Source of the DNA: Plantibacter sp. VKM Ac-2880
GTDB taxonomy: Bacteria; Actinomycetota; Actinomycetes; Actinomycetales; Microbacteriaceae
Assembly (NCBI RefSeq): GCF_015351235.1
Contig: NZ_JADKSJ010000001.1
Span: 1,753,668-1,817,667 of the forward strand
Length of the DNA: 64,000 nt
Direction of reading: 5' to 3'
Translations under genes and position numbers: made by a program
The notes under the pieces: generated by a model
Databases searched by the model: none
What the model was told of the DNA's origin: nothing
Seen by the model: the letters and a program-made list of their open reading frames with translations, nothing else
Part shown: positions 28,143-37,400 of the stretch, one piece after another
How the letters are laid out: every line of letters starts with the position of its first letter
Position numbering within the stretch: the first letter of the stretch is position 1

Positions 28143-29655
28143 CACGATTACGCACCCCTTCTCCACGGCTTCCGGTTCCGACGTCCGCGTCCGGTTCTGC
28201 CCGTCGCCGACCGGCACGCCGCACGTCGGCCTCGTCCGCACGGCCCTGTTCAACTGGGCCTACGCCCGGCACACGGGCGGCAAGCTCGTCTTCCGGATCG
28301 AGGACACCGACGCTGCCCGCGACAGCGAGGAGAGCTACGAACAGCTCGTCGACGCGCTGACCTGGCTGCGGCTCGACTGGGACGAGGGTGTCGGTGTCGG
28401 CGGGCCCCACGCGCCGTACCGGCAGTCCGAGCGGAGCGACATCTACACCGACGTCATCGCGCGACTCACCGCGGCCGGGCACCTCTACGAGAGCTTCTCG
28501 ACCGCCGAGGAGATCGACGCACGCAACGAGGCGGCCGGGCGACCGAAGCAGTTCGGCTACGACAACTTCGACCGCGACCTCACCGACGAGCAGCGTGCGG
28601 CCTTCCGAGCCGAGGGGCGCGAGCCCGCGCTCCGCCTCCGGGTACCGGACGACGACCTCAGCTTCGACGACCTCGTCCGCGGCGAGATCACCTTCCCGGC
28701 CGGCTCGTTCACGGACTTCGTCCTCGTGCGTCCGAACGGCAAGCCGCTCTACACACTCGTGAACCCCGTCGACGACGCCATCATGCAGATCACCCACGTG
28801 CTCCGCGGTGAGGACCTGCTGCCGTCGACGCCTCGTCAGATCGCGCTGTACCACGCGCTCATCGACATCGGCCTCACCACCTTCGTCCCGAGATTCGGAC
28901 ACCTGCCCTACGTCATGGGGGAGGGGAACAAGAAGCTCTCGAAGCGCGATCCCGAGGCGAACCTCTTCCACCACCGGGACCGCGGGTTCGTGCCGGAGGG
29001 GCTCATCAACTACCTCGCGCTGCTGGGATGGTCGCTGAGCGGCGACCGCGACGTCTTCTCGATCGAGGAGATGATCGCAGCCTTCGACGTCGTCGACGTG
29101 AATCCGAACCCGGCCCGATTCGACCTCAAGAAGGCGGAGTCGATCAACGGGGACCACATCCGGTTGCTGGAACCGGCCGACTTCCTCGGCCGCATCGTCC
29201 CCTACCTGGTGAAGGCCGGTGTGGTGAGCGAGCCCGTTGCAGACGCTCATCAGGCGATCCTCGAACAAGCCGCACCGCTCGTGCAGGAGCGGATCGCGCT
29301 GCTGGGCGAGGTTCCGGCGCTCCTCGGGTTCCTGTTCGTGGGCGCTGCCGAGCTCGACTACCAGGACGACGCGTTACGCGGTCTCCCGGCGAACGCGGGT
29401 GAGGTCCTCGCGGCCTCCATCGGTGCGCTCGAGCTCATCCCCGAGGCCGAGTGGACCGCGGCCTCGATCCAGGAGGCGCTCGCCGGCGCGCTCATCGAGG
29501 GGCTCGGCCTGAAGCCCCGGATCGCCTACGGTCCGCTTCGTGTCGCGGCATCCGGTCGCCGGATCTCGCCACCGCTCTTCGAATCCCTCGAGATTCTCGG
29601 GAAGACGGAATCGATCGCGCGACTGGATCGGCTCTCCGCGCACCTCGCGTCATGA
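28135..29655 (+). CDS. gltX: Glutamate-tRNA ligase
   Basis: Class I aminoacyl-tRNA synthetase (506 aa). The HIGH signature is present as [15 protein letters not shown] and the KMSKS motif as [12 protein letters not shown]. In actinobacteria, which generally lack GlnRS, GluRS also mischarges tRNA-Gln for GatCAB to amidate; a tRNA-Gln gene lies 1 kb downstream. ATG 28135 starts 8 nt after TAGGAT (28121-28126), inside the end of the LysR gene, with no Shine-Dalgarno sequence. The stop overlaps the next gene by ATGA. Confidence 0.97.
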   Translation: MSDTITHPFSTASGSDVRVRFCPSPTGTPHVGLVRTALFNWAYARHTGGKLVFRIEDTDAARDSEESYEQLVDALTWLRLDWDEGVGVGGPHAPYRQSERSDIYTDVIARLTAAGHLYESFSTAEEIDARNEAAGRPKQFGYDNFDRDLTDEQRAAFRAEGREPALRLRVPDDDLSFDDLVRGEITFPAGSFTDFVLVRPNGKPLYTLVNPVDDAIMQITHVLRGEDLLPSTPRQIALYHALIDIGLTTFVPRFGHLPYVMGEGNKKLSKRDPEANLFHHRDRGFVPEGLINYLALLGWSLSGDRDVFSIEEMIAAFDVVDVNPNPARFDLKKAESINGDHIRLLEPADFLGRIVPYLVKAGVVSEPVADAHQAILEQAAPLVQERIALLGEVPALLGFLFVGAAELDYQDDALRGLPANAGEVLAASIGALELIPEAEWTAASIQEALAGALIEGLGLKPRIAYGPLRVAASGRRISPPLFESLEILGKTESIARLDRLSAHLAS

Positions 29656-30572
29656 GTGACGCCTACGACGTCGTCGTGATCGGCGGAGGCCCGGCAGGGC
29701 TCTCGGCCGCATTGAACCTCGCTCGGGCGCGGCGTCGGGTCCTCGTGCTCGACGGCAACCGGCCGCGCCACGCGGCGACGCTCCGCTCCCACGGCTTCCT
29801 GACGCGCGACGGTATCCCGCCGCTCGATCTGCGGCGCCTGGGGCGTGAAGAGGTCGCGAACTACGCGAACGCCGAGATCCAGTTCGCGTCGGTCCAGTCC
29901 GTCGAGGCGGCGCCTGACGGCTTCCGAGTCGTCGCCCAAGGCGTTCGCGGCGAGCCGGACCGTGACGTCGTGACGCGCACCGTCGTCGTGGCCAGCGGGC
30001 TCACGGAGACGCTGCCGAAGGTCGGGAACATGCGGGCGTTCTACGGGACGGACCTGCACAGCTGCGTCGAGTGCGACGGGTTCGAGAAGGCGGACGCGCC
30101 GCTCGCCCTGATCGGAGAGTCAGCGGACCTGGCGGAATGGGCGATCCTCATCGCGCAGTGGTCGTCCGATCTCATCGTCTTCACCAACGGGGCCGACACC
30201 GTCACCGAGCCGGAGGAGGCCGCGCTGGCGTCCGCAGGCATCCGGGTCGAGCGGGGTGCGCTCGCGGAGCTGGCCGGCGGTCGGGACGGATTCTCCGGCG
30301 TCATGCTCGCGGACGGCACGCTCGTCGAGCGGTCCGGCGGGTTCGTGCGGCCGGAGTGGTCCGCTCCGCTCGAGTACCTGCTGCCGCTCGCGCTCGACCG
30401 CGACACCGACGACTATGTGGTCGTCGACGCTTGGGGCCGCACGACCGTGCCCGGGGTGTACGCCGCGGGCGACATCACACCGCCCGGCCCGCAACAGCTC
30501 ATCGTGGCAGCCGGGAACGGTGCGCGGGTGGCTCGGGCGCTCAACCGGGACCTCGCTGGCGTCCCCAGCTGA
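29652..30572 (+). CDS. Thioredoxin-reductase-like NAD(P)/FAD oxidoreductase
   Basis: Two-dinucleotide-binding flavoprotein (306 aa). The FAD motif is [18 protein letters not shown] at the N-terminus, the disulfide centre is SCVECDGFE (C138, C141), and the C-terminal FAD motif is [15 protein letters not shown]. The usual second GxGxxA (NADPH) motif is weak: [13 protein letters not shown] replaces GGGDSA. It could be a low-Mr thioredoxin-reductase relative, possibly a dithiol oxidase or ferredoxin-type reductase; the true TrxB is expected elsewhere. Co-translated with gltX (4-nt overlap), though no functional link is obvious. Confidence 0.82.
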   Translation: MSDAYDVVVIGGGPAGLSAALNLARARRRVLVLDGNRPRHAATLRSHGFLTRDGIPPLDLRRLGREEVANYANAEIQFASVQSVEAAPDGFRVVAQGVRGEPDRDVVTRTVVVASGLTETLPKVGNMRAFYGTDLHSCVECDGFEKADAPLALIGESADLAEWAILIAQWSSDLIVFTNGADTVTEPEEAALASAGIRVERGALAELAGGRDGFSGVMLADGTLVERSGGFVRPEWSAPLEYLLPLALDRDTDDYVVVDAWGRTTVPGVYAAGDITPPGPQQLIVAAGNGARVARALNRDLAGVPS

Positions 30573-30603
30573 GGTCGTCGCGACGCGCCCGAGGTGTGCC
30601 GAT

Positions 30604-30632
30604 TTGAGACGATCGGCTCCGTAGGCTAGTGT
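30604..30632 (+). promoter_or_regulatory. tRNA-Gln promoter
   Basis: TTGAGA (30604-30609), 17 nt, TAGTGT (30627-30632), about 31 nt before the tRNA. The -35 lies in an 11-mer GTGCCGATTTG (30596-30606) that is repeated exactly at the tRNA-Glu promoter. Confidence 0.65.
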
Positions 30633-30663
30633 TGTTCTTCGGTCGGGGCTTCGGTTCAGACAG

Positions 30664-30735
30664 TGGGGTATGGTGTAATTGGCAACACGACTGATTCTGG
30701 TTCAGTTGTTCTTGGTTCGAGTCCAGGTACCCCAG
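30664..30735 (+). tRNA. tRNA-Gln(CTG)
   Basis: 72-nt cloverleaf. Acceptor TGGGGTA pairs with TACCCCA, discriminator G. The anticodon stem ACTGA/TCAGT holds loop TTCTGGT with anticodon CTG, which reads CAG. The T arm is CTTGG-TTCGAGT-CCAGG. The 3' CCA is not encoded. A terminator follows 17 nt downstream. Confidence 0.95.
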
Positions 30736-30751
30736 CAAGACAGCATCATCA

Positions 30752-30786
30752 CGACGAAGGCCCGCGATCATCGCGGGCCTTCGTCG
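30752..30786. terminator. Terminator after tRNA-Gln and after the convergent GntR operon
   Basis: Stem of 16 bp (CGACGAAGGCCCGCGA and its complement) with a TCA loop. It closes the tRNA transcript and also lies at the 3' end of the reverse-strand operon. Confidence 0.88.
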
Positions 30787-30812
30787 TTGGACCGGGTGGC
30801 GGCCAGGGCGGA

Positions 30813-31526
30813 TCAGGCCGGCTCGACACGATCCGGGCGCTCCTCGTCCGGAGCGGCCGATTCCGCGTCCGACCAGCTCGCGCGGATCGCTTCGGAGAGT
30901 CGACGCAGGAACTCCGCGGCGTGGTCGCTCATCATCTTGGCGTCGTCGTCGAGGAGCGCCTGCAGAACCGCTTGCACGGCTCCGATCCCGCCGGCGTCGA
31001 TGAGGACCTCCGGTCGCTGCACCGCGTACCGGACCAGCGCGATGATCGCCGACCTGATGACGGAGGGGATGAGTTCGAGGTCGTCGAGCATCCGTTCGCC
31101 GAAGCCCAACAACAGACCCACCGCCCGCGTCGTCTCCTCGACCGGCAGCCGAGCGATCCGTCGCTCGAGGTACTCCGCCTCGAGGAGGGTGTCGTCATCG
31201 AGTCGTTCCGCGATGCGTCGCACCAGCAGGGGGACGAGGGCGTCCAGCAGGTCGATCACCTCGAACAGCGTCCCGCTGGCGAGCGGCGCCACGCGCGTGA
31301 ACCGATTGGGAGCCGTCTGGACGAGGCCGAGCCCATCGAGCCGGGCCAGGGCTTCCCGGAGCGGCGTCCTCGACACACCGAGCAGCGCAGTGAGCTCGTC
31401 GTCCCGGAGGCGGCGTCCCGGCGCCAGTCGGCCGTCGATGATCTCCGCCAGGAGACGCTCGAAGACGTTCTGGCGCAGCAGCCGGCGATCCGAGACCGGA
31501 TCAGACCGGACGGACTGGACGTTCAT
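30813..31526 (-). CDS. GntR family transcriptional regulator
   Basis: Regulator of 237 aa. The N-terminal GntR winged HTH is clear (FERLLAEIIDGRLAPGRRLRDD, then ALLGVSRTPLREALARLDGLG). The C-terminal domain is all-helical and FadR/FCD-like in size but lacks an obvious set of metal-binding His residues. Its ATG overlaps the stop of the phosphatase gene by 4 nt. It is the third gene of an operon with a tyrosine autokinase and a tyrosine phosphatase, so its target may be exopolysaccharide or cell-envelope genes; this is inferred from context. Confidence 0.88.
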   Translation of the reverse strand: MNVQSVRSDPVSDRRLLRQNVFERLLAEIIDGRLAPGRRLRDDELTALLGVSRTPLREALARLDGLGLVQTAPNRFTRVAPLASGTLFEVIDLLDALVPLLVRRIAERLDDDTLLEAEYLERRIARLPVEETTRAVGLLLGFGERMLDDLELIPSVIRSAIIALVRYAVQRPEVLIDAGGIGAVQAVLQALLDDDAKMMSDHAAEFLRRLSEAIRASWSDAESAAPDEERPDRVEPA

Positions 31527-32137
31527 CGGGGACCCCGCTCGGCGAGGTCGGCGGCGGTGTGCTCGAAGGCGATGATGCGCTCCGTCGCCGGCGCGATCTG
31601 CCGGGCCATCTCCCGGAAGGCTGCTTCGCCCTGACCGTAAGGGTCGATGACGTCGTCGTCTGCCGGGTCCGGGATGCGTGCGCTCGTCCGGTTCGCCGCC
31701 AGTTCGGGGAGCAGCCGTCCCCATCGTTCCGTGCGGTCGCGGGGGAGTCCGGCGACCTCCACGGTGTCGAGGAGCCGGCCGAACTCCCGCAGAGTGAAGG
31801 TCCTCCGCAGCGCATCGGGCCGGAGGCGGAGGACGGCGCCGCGCTGCTCCCTCGTCATCGTCAGGACGGCGTCCTGGCGCCCGATCATCTCCGCGGTCAG
31901 CTGTGTCGCGACGAACCCACCGGTCGCGGCGGCAAGTGGTCCGAGGAGGGCCATGCTCGACGCGTCGATCGGTTGCCCGCCCAGCGCCCTCGTCCCCGCA
32001 CTCCGCACCTCGAAGCCGGATGCGTCGATGTCGCGAAGCCCTCCGGCGAGCAGGAACCCGGCGTACGGTGAACGACAGATATTGCCGGTGCAGACCATGA
32101 GGATCCGAGTCGGTGTCGACTCCGGCGTCGCCCTCAT
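31523..32137 (-). CDS. Low-molecular-weight protein-tyrosine phosphatase
   Basis: LMW-PTP (204 aa). The P-loop CTGNICRS is at residues 16-23 (Cys16 nucleophile, Arg22). The general-acid Asp is in the DPYGQG segment near residue 166. It is longer than the usual 150 aa because of extra sequence in the middle and C-terminus. The start overlaps the stop of the tyrosine autokinase gene by 4 nt; the autokinase is its likely substrate, as in Wzb/Wzc pairs. Confidence 0.9.
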   Translation of the reverse strand: MRATPESTPTRILMVCTGNICRSPYAGFLLAGGLRDIDASGFEVRSAGTRALGGQPIDASSMALLGPLAAATGGFVATQLTAEMIGRQDAVLTMTREQRGAVLRLRPDALRRTFTLREFGRLLDTVEVAGLPRDRTERWGRLLPELAANRTSARIPDPADDDVIDPYGQGEAAFREMARQIAPATERIIAFEHTAADLAERGPR

Positions 32138-33705
32138 GCCCGTGTCCGTCGTGATCGACGAGTCGACGAGCTGTCCACCGCAGGGGTCCTTCCGGGACGT
32201 TCGCGCTGGGCCTGCTGCTGTTCGGGCGCTCGCCGGAGGGTCGGCGCCGCGGCGGGGCGCCGGGTGTCGGGAGCATCGGTCGGTGCGATGTTCCGGCGGC
32301 TGCGGCGCTTCACGGTGGTCTTCCCGGGTTCCGGGATCCGGTCGTAGTAGGAGTACGAGTACGACTGCTCGCCACGCGTCGCCTCGACACGATTGAGGAC
32401 GACGCCGAGCAGCTTGGCCTGGACGAAGCTCAGGTTCTCGAGGGATTGGCGGAGCTGGTCGCGATGCAGACGTCCGTCGGCGGAAGCCACGAGCAGGACA
32501 CCGCTCGCGAGCGTCGACAGCGCGGTGGGGTCGGATACGTTCACGAGTGGAGGGGTGTCGACGACGACCACGTCGAAGGTGCGCTCCATCTCGGTCAGGG
32601 CCCGTTCCATGGCGGCCGATCCGAGGAGTTCGCTGGGGTTGGGTGGGAGCTCGCCCGAGGTGAGGACGGCGAGGCGTCCCGCACCGTTGACGGATTGCGC
32701 CGCCTCGTCGAGGCTGATCCGACCGGTGAGGACCGTCGTCAGCCCGACCGAGCCCTCCAGTCCGAACAGCTCGTGCTGGCGGGGGCGCCGCAGATCTGCA
32801 TCGACGAGGAGGACCGAGTTCCCTGCCTCCGCGAGGACGAGAGCGAGGTTCGCCGCCGTGGTGGTCTTCCCCTCGCCGGGGATCGAGGACGTGACCATCA
32901 CGCTTCGGAGCCCGCCGTCGATGGAGGCGAACTGCAAGTGGGTCCGGAGCTGACGGAAGCTCTCGGCGCGACGGCTGTAACTCTCCGTCGAGCCGAGGAT
33001 GAGCTGCGGCGAATCGGCGGGCTCGGCCGTGAAGGTTCCGAGGATGCTGGTGTCCGTGAGTTTCTCGATCGCGGCTCGGCCGCGCAGCCGGGTGTCCAGG
33101 ACCTCGATGAGGAGAGCGGTTCCCACGCCGAGGGCGAGACCGATGAACACGCCGACCGCGAGGTTCTGGAGGGGGTTGGGCGCGACGGGGGACCAGGGCG
33201 GCGACGCCTGCTCGACGATCGTGAGTCCGACCGGGGTCGCACCTCCGGTCGCGTCCGTCGACGATGCGGCGTCCGTACTCTCGACGTCGTCGACCAGGTC
33301 GACGAGGACTTCGGAGGCGGTGTTGGCGATGCGAGCTGCCGCCACCGGGTCGCTGTGCAGGGCTGAGATGTTGATCAGCACCGACTGGGCGGGGTTGGTG
33401 GCGGCGATGGTGCCGACCAGGGTGGCGGGCTCGAGGTCGAGTCGTTCAGCGACCATGGTGCGTACCGTGGAGCCGGTCGCCAGGATGACGTAGGACGAGA
33501 CACGGCTCTGCGCGAAGGTGTTGCCCTGGTTGAGTTCACCCACCGAGTCGCCGCTCTTGACTGCGACGAACAGCTGAGCCGTCGACTGGTAGACGGGCTC
33601 GGTGACCAGGGTGTACCCGTGGGCCAGTGCGGTGATCCCGGCCGTGATGGCGACGATGAGCAGCCATCGGTGGCGGAAGATGCGCAGATAGTCCTTGAGA
33701 TCCAT
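32134..33705 (-). CDS. Polysaccharide biosynthesis tyrosine autokinase (Wzz-BY-kinase fusion)
   Basis: Membrane protein (523 aa) of the BY-kinase class that controls exopolysaccharide chain length or export. It has an N-terminal Wzz domain with TM1 at about 15-33 and TM2 at about 184-202. The cytoplasmic kinase has Walker A at 273-282 (SSIPGEGKTT, K280), Walker A' at 299-308 (LLVDADLRRP) and Walker B at 379-386 (VVVDTPPL). A tyrosine cluster YSYSYY (449-454) is the probable autophosphorylation site, followed by a basic, Pro-rich tail. ATG 33705 is 6 nt after TAATAT, so probably leaderless. No glycosyltransferase or flippase genes are nearby. Confidence 0.92.
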   Translation of the reverse strand: MDLKDYLRIFRHRWLLIVAITAGITALAHGYTLVTEPVYQSTAQLFVAVKSGDSVGELNQGNTFAQSRVSSYVILATGSTVRTMVAERLDLEPATLVGTIAATNPAQSVLINISALHSDPVAAARIANTASEVLVDLVDDVESTDAASSTDATGGATPVGLTIVEQASPPWSPVAPNPLQNLAVGVFIGLALGVGTALLIEVLDTRLRGRAAIEKLTDTSILGTFTAEPADSPQLILGSTESYSRRAESFRQLRTHLQFASIDGGLRSVMVTSSIPGEGKTTTAANLALVLAEAGNSVLLVDADLRRPRQHELFGLEGSVGLTTVLTGRISLDEAAQSVNGAGRLAVLTSGELPPNPSELLGSAAMERALTEMERTFDVVVVDTPPLVNVSDPTALSTLASGVLLVASADGRLHRDQLRQSLENLSFVQAKLLGVVLNRVEATRGEQSYSYSYYDRIPEPGKTTVKRRSRRNIAPTDAPDTRRPAAAPTLRRAPEQQQAQRERPGRTPAVDSSSTRRSRRTRA

Positions 33706-33753
33706 GCTGGTATATTAGCATATCGCGCACATGGTGTTGGGTGCTACAGCGAC

Positions 33754-33786
33754 GAAGGGCCCGGACTCATCGAGTCCGGGCCCTTC
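33754..33786 (-). terminator. Terminator between the hexapeptide protein and the autokinase operon
   Basis: Perfect 15-bp stem GAAGGGCCCGGACTC / GAGTCCGGGCCCTTC with loop ATC, 20 nt after the stop of the reverse-strand hexapeptide gene and upstream of the autokinase promoter. Confidence 0.88.
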
Positions 33787-33806
33787 ACATGGTGTGGAAC
33801 GAGTGC

Positions 33807-34283
33807 TCAGGCTGCCTTGCCGAACCGGTCGGTGCCGCTCGCGCGAGGCCGACGTGGCGCACGGTTCGTCTGCCGGACGGTCGGTTCCGTCATGACAGGA
33901 CGTTCTGCGCCGACGAGGGCGCTATCGGCCACCCGAGCGTCTCGATCGACGCTGGCGCCGTGCGCGACGTGGACGTCGGCTCCCAGACGCGCATCGCTTC
34001 CGACCCTGGCACCGCGACCGATGACGCAGCGTTCGCCGATGTGGACGTTCGCACCGATGAAGGCGCCTTCACCGATCACTGCGGACCGATCGATCCACGT
34101 TCCGGCACCGATCCAGGCGTTGGCGCGGATGTCCGCGTCCGCCTCGACGAACGTCGTCCGTTCGATGAACGCCGTCGGATCGATCAGTGCACGAGCTGCG
34201 ACCATGCCCTTGCCGTTCGGGTGGTGGCGGTATCGCTCCACCTCACCGGTGCGGCCTTCGATCTCTTCGTACACTCTCGCCAT
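33807..34283 (-). CDS. Hexapeptide-repeat (left-handed beta-helix) protein
   Basis: Protein of 158 aa whose middle (about residues 30-125) is a run of imperfect hexapeptides of the [LIV]-G-x4 type: ALIDPTAFIERTTFVEADAD, then IRANAWIGAGTWID, VIGEGAFIGANVHIG, VIGRGARVGSDARLG. This is the LbH fold of acyltransferases and gamma-carbonic anhydrases. No catalytic His context of an acetyltransferase and no carbonic anhydrase metal triad stands out, so the activity is open. The C-terminus is basic and Pro-rich. ATG 34283 has GAAGGGGG upstream. It lies 154 nt after dnaE2 on the same strand. Confidence 0.72.
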   Translation of the reverse strand: MARVYEEIEGRTGEVERYRHHPNGKGMVAARALIDPTAFIERTTFVEADADIRANAWIGAGTWIDRSAVIGEGAFIGANVHIGERCVIGRGARVGSDARLGADVHVAHGASVDRDARVADSALVGAERPVMTEPTVRQTNRAPRRPRASGTDRFGKAA

Positions 34284-34437
34284 GGGTGACCCCCTTCTGG
34301 TCTACTCGACACTCGGGATAACGCCCGGAAGCTCCCGGTCATTCCTTCCCCGGCCGTGCCTGGGAATCCCATGAGTCTCGTCTTCTGCTGTAGGAGGAGT
34401 TCGGAATCCCACCGGGATGTGGATTGGTCGGAACCGC

Positions 34438-37400
34438 TCACTGGAAGTCTCGCGAGCGGGTGTTCGCCCCGATCCGGAGAGCCTCGAGGCGATCCGCCAC
34501 CAGGTTGACGATCCCTTCCGGTGAGCGCTCCAACATGCCCCTGACCACCATGGCCGGTGCCTCCCGCGCCACCCGGCGATACCGGTTCCAGACGCCGACG
34601 CTGCAGATCACGTTGACGAGCCCGGCCTCGTCCTCGAGGTTCATGAAGGTGATCCCGCTCGCTGTCGCCGGTCGCTGCCGATGCGTCACGATGCCCCCCA
34701 CCTCCACCCGACGGTCCGTCTGCGCCGTCTGGAGTTCGTCGGATCGCAACGCGCCTCGACGCTGCAGCTCCGTCCGCACATGGCGGATGGGATGGTCGTC
34801 GGTCGACATCCCGGTCGCCCAGATGTCGGAGATGAGCTGCTCGGCCGGTGTCGGGACCGGCAGCAGCGGCGGTTGCACCGTCGTGAACGTCCCTTCGAGC
34901 TGGTCGGGCCGGTGCCTGCTCGCCTGGGCCGCACCCCACATCGCCTCGCGACGCGTGAGGCCGAACCCCTCGAAGGCACCGGCCGCGGACAGCGCCTCCA
35001 ACTGGGATGAGCTGAGGCCGATCCGCCTCGCCAGATCGGCTTGGCTGGAGAAGAGCCCGCCGCGCTCCCGTTCGGCGACGATGCGCTCCGCGAGTGCTTC
35101 GCCGATCCCCTGGACGGAGGAGAGCCCCAGACGGACGGCGAGTCCACCGTCGCGCCGGTGGCCGGCGGAGTCGTCCGGAAGGTGCGGGTCGAAGTCACCC
35201 GTCGGTCCCTGCTCCTGCTCGAGACAGCGAGGACGACCCCCGGGGGCGATCGGTGTGCCCGGGGCCGCGTCCGGATCGACCGCCTCGAGGCCAGGCTGAG
35301 CCCCTGAGCGGTGCAGGTCGGGGCGAAGGACCGAGACGCCGTGTCGTCGGGCATCGGCGACGAGGGTCATGGGCGAATAGAACCCCATCGGCTGCGCTCG
35401 GAGCAGGGCGGCCAGGAAGGCGCCGGGGTAGTGCAGTCGCAACCACGCGCTCACGTAGACGAGCAGGGCGAAACTCAACGAGTGGCTCTCCGCGAACCCG
35501 AAGTTCGCGAACGCCTGGATCTTCGCGTACACGGTATCGGCGTCCGCGCCGACGATACCGTTGCCGGCCATGCCCAGGTACAGCGTCTCCTTGAGACTCC
35601 CGATCTTCTCTTCGCCCCGCTTGGATCCCATCGCCCGCCGGAGGAGGTCGGCGTCCTCGGCGGAACACCCGCCGACGGCCATCGCCATCTGCATCAGCTG
35701 CTCCTGGAACAAGGGGACGCCGAGGGTGCGTTCGAGGACCGGCTCGAGGCTCGGATGGAGGTAGGTGATGGGTTCCTGGCCGGTCTTCCGTCGCAGGTAG
35801 GGGTGCACGGCACCGCCCTGGATCGGGCCGGGGCGGATCATGGCCACCTCGATGACCAGATCGTAGAACCGTCGGGGGAGGAGTCGCGGCAGCATCCCCA
35901 TCTGTGCACGGCTCTCCACCTGGAACACGCCGATGGTGTCGGCCCGGCAGAGCTGATCGTAGACACCCGCCTCGTCCTTCGGGATGGTCTCCAATGTCCA
36001 GCGCTCTCCAGTGTGCTCGGCGACGAGGTCGAAGCAGTACTGGATGGCCGACAACATGCCGAGGCCCAGGAGATCGAACTTCACGAGCCCCATCCAGGCG
36101 CAGTCGTCCTTGTCCCATTGGAGGACCGTACGGCCGTCCATCCGACCGTGTTCGATCGGGCACACCTCACCGACCGGTCGGTCGGTCAGCACCATGCCGC
36201 CGGAGTGGATGCCGAGATGCCGAGGCAGGGTCAGCATCTCCTGGGCGAGTCCGACGACGCGATCCGGGATGTCGTGGTCGGTGCTCGACATCACACCACC
36301 CCAGCGCTCCACCTGCTTCGACCAGGCGTCCTGTTGGCCGGGGCTGTAGCCGAGGGCCTTCGCCGTGTCCCGGACGGCGAACTTCGGCCGGTAGCTGATG
36401 ACGTTGGCGACCTGGGCGGCGTTGCGGCGTCCGTAGGTCTCGTACACGTACTGGATGGCCTCTTCGCGGCGGTCCGAGTCGAAGTCGACATCGATGTCGG
36501 GCTCCTCCTCGCGCATGCTGGAGAGGAACCGCTCGAACGGCAACTCGTAGAAGATCGAGTCGACGGCGGTGATCCCGAGCAGGTAGCAGACGGCCGAGTT
36601 CGCGGCCGAGCCGCGGCCCTGGCAGAGGATGCCACGGCCTCGGGCGAAGCTCACGATGTCGTGCACGATCAGGAAGTACCCGGGGAAGTCCTTCTGCTCG
36701 ATGACCTCGAGTTCGCGGTCGATGCGTCGGAGGTGCTCCGGTGTGGCGTTCGGGTACTTGTCGGGCACGGCTTCGAGGACGAGGTGCCGCAACCAACTCA
36801 TCGGGGTGTGCCCCTCCGGGACGCGTTGGCGGGGGAGTTTCGGGCGGACGGCCCGCAGACTGAACGCGAGGTCGTCGGCCAGTTCGACGCTTCGTGCCAC
36901 CGCCCCGGGGTATCGCGCGAACCGCGACGCCATCTCCTCACCGCTCCGGAGATGAGCGGCCCCGGCGGCGGGCAGCCAACCGTCGAGCTCCTCGAGACTC
37001 CGACGGGCTCTGACGGCGGCCAGCGCGGTCTGCAGTCGATGCTGATCAGGGGTCGCGTAGTGGACGTTCCCGGTCGCCACGACGGTGAGGTCGAGCAGGG
37101 CGGCGATCTCGGCGAGTGCGTCGTTCTCCGCCGAGTCCTCCGGATGACCGTGGTCGCTCAGTTCCACGACGACGTGCTCCGGACCGAACAGCGCGACGAG
37201 TCGGTCGACCGCGGCGGCCGCGGCCTCCATACCCTGTTCGCGCAATGCCGTGCGGACGAATCCCTTCCGGCATCCGGTGAGGACGGTCACGAAGCCCGCG
37301 ACGGACGCGGCGAGCCGCTCGAGGTCGTAGATCGGATGCCCCTTCTCGGCGCCCTCGGCGAGCTGCGCGTCCGTGATCGCGCTGGCGAGGCGGTGATAGC

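Noticed and set aside
31523-33705. Whole exopolysaccharide cluster
   Set aside because: Only kinase and phosphatase are present; no glycosyltransferase, Wzx, Wzy or nucleotide-sugar gene is in the neighbourhood.
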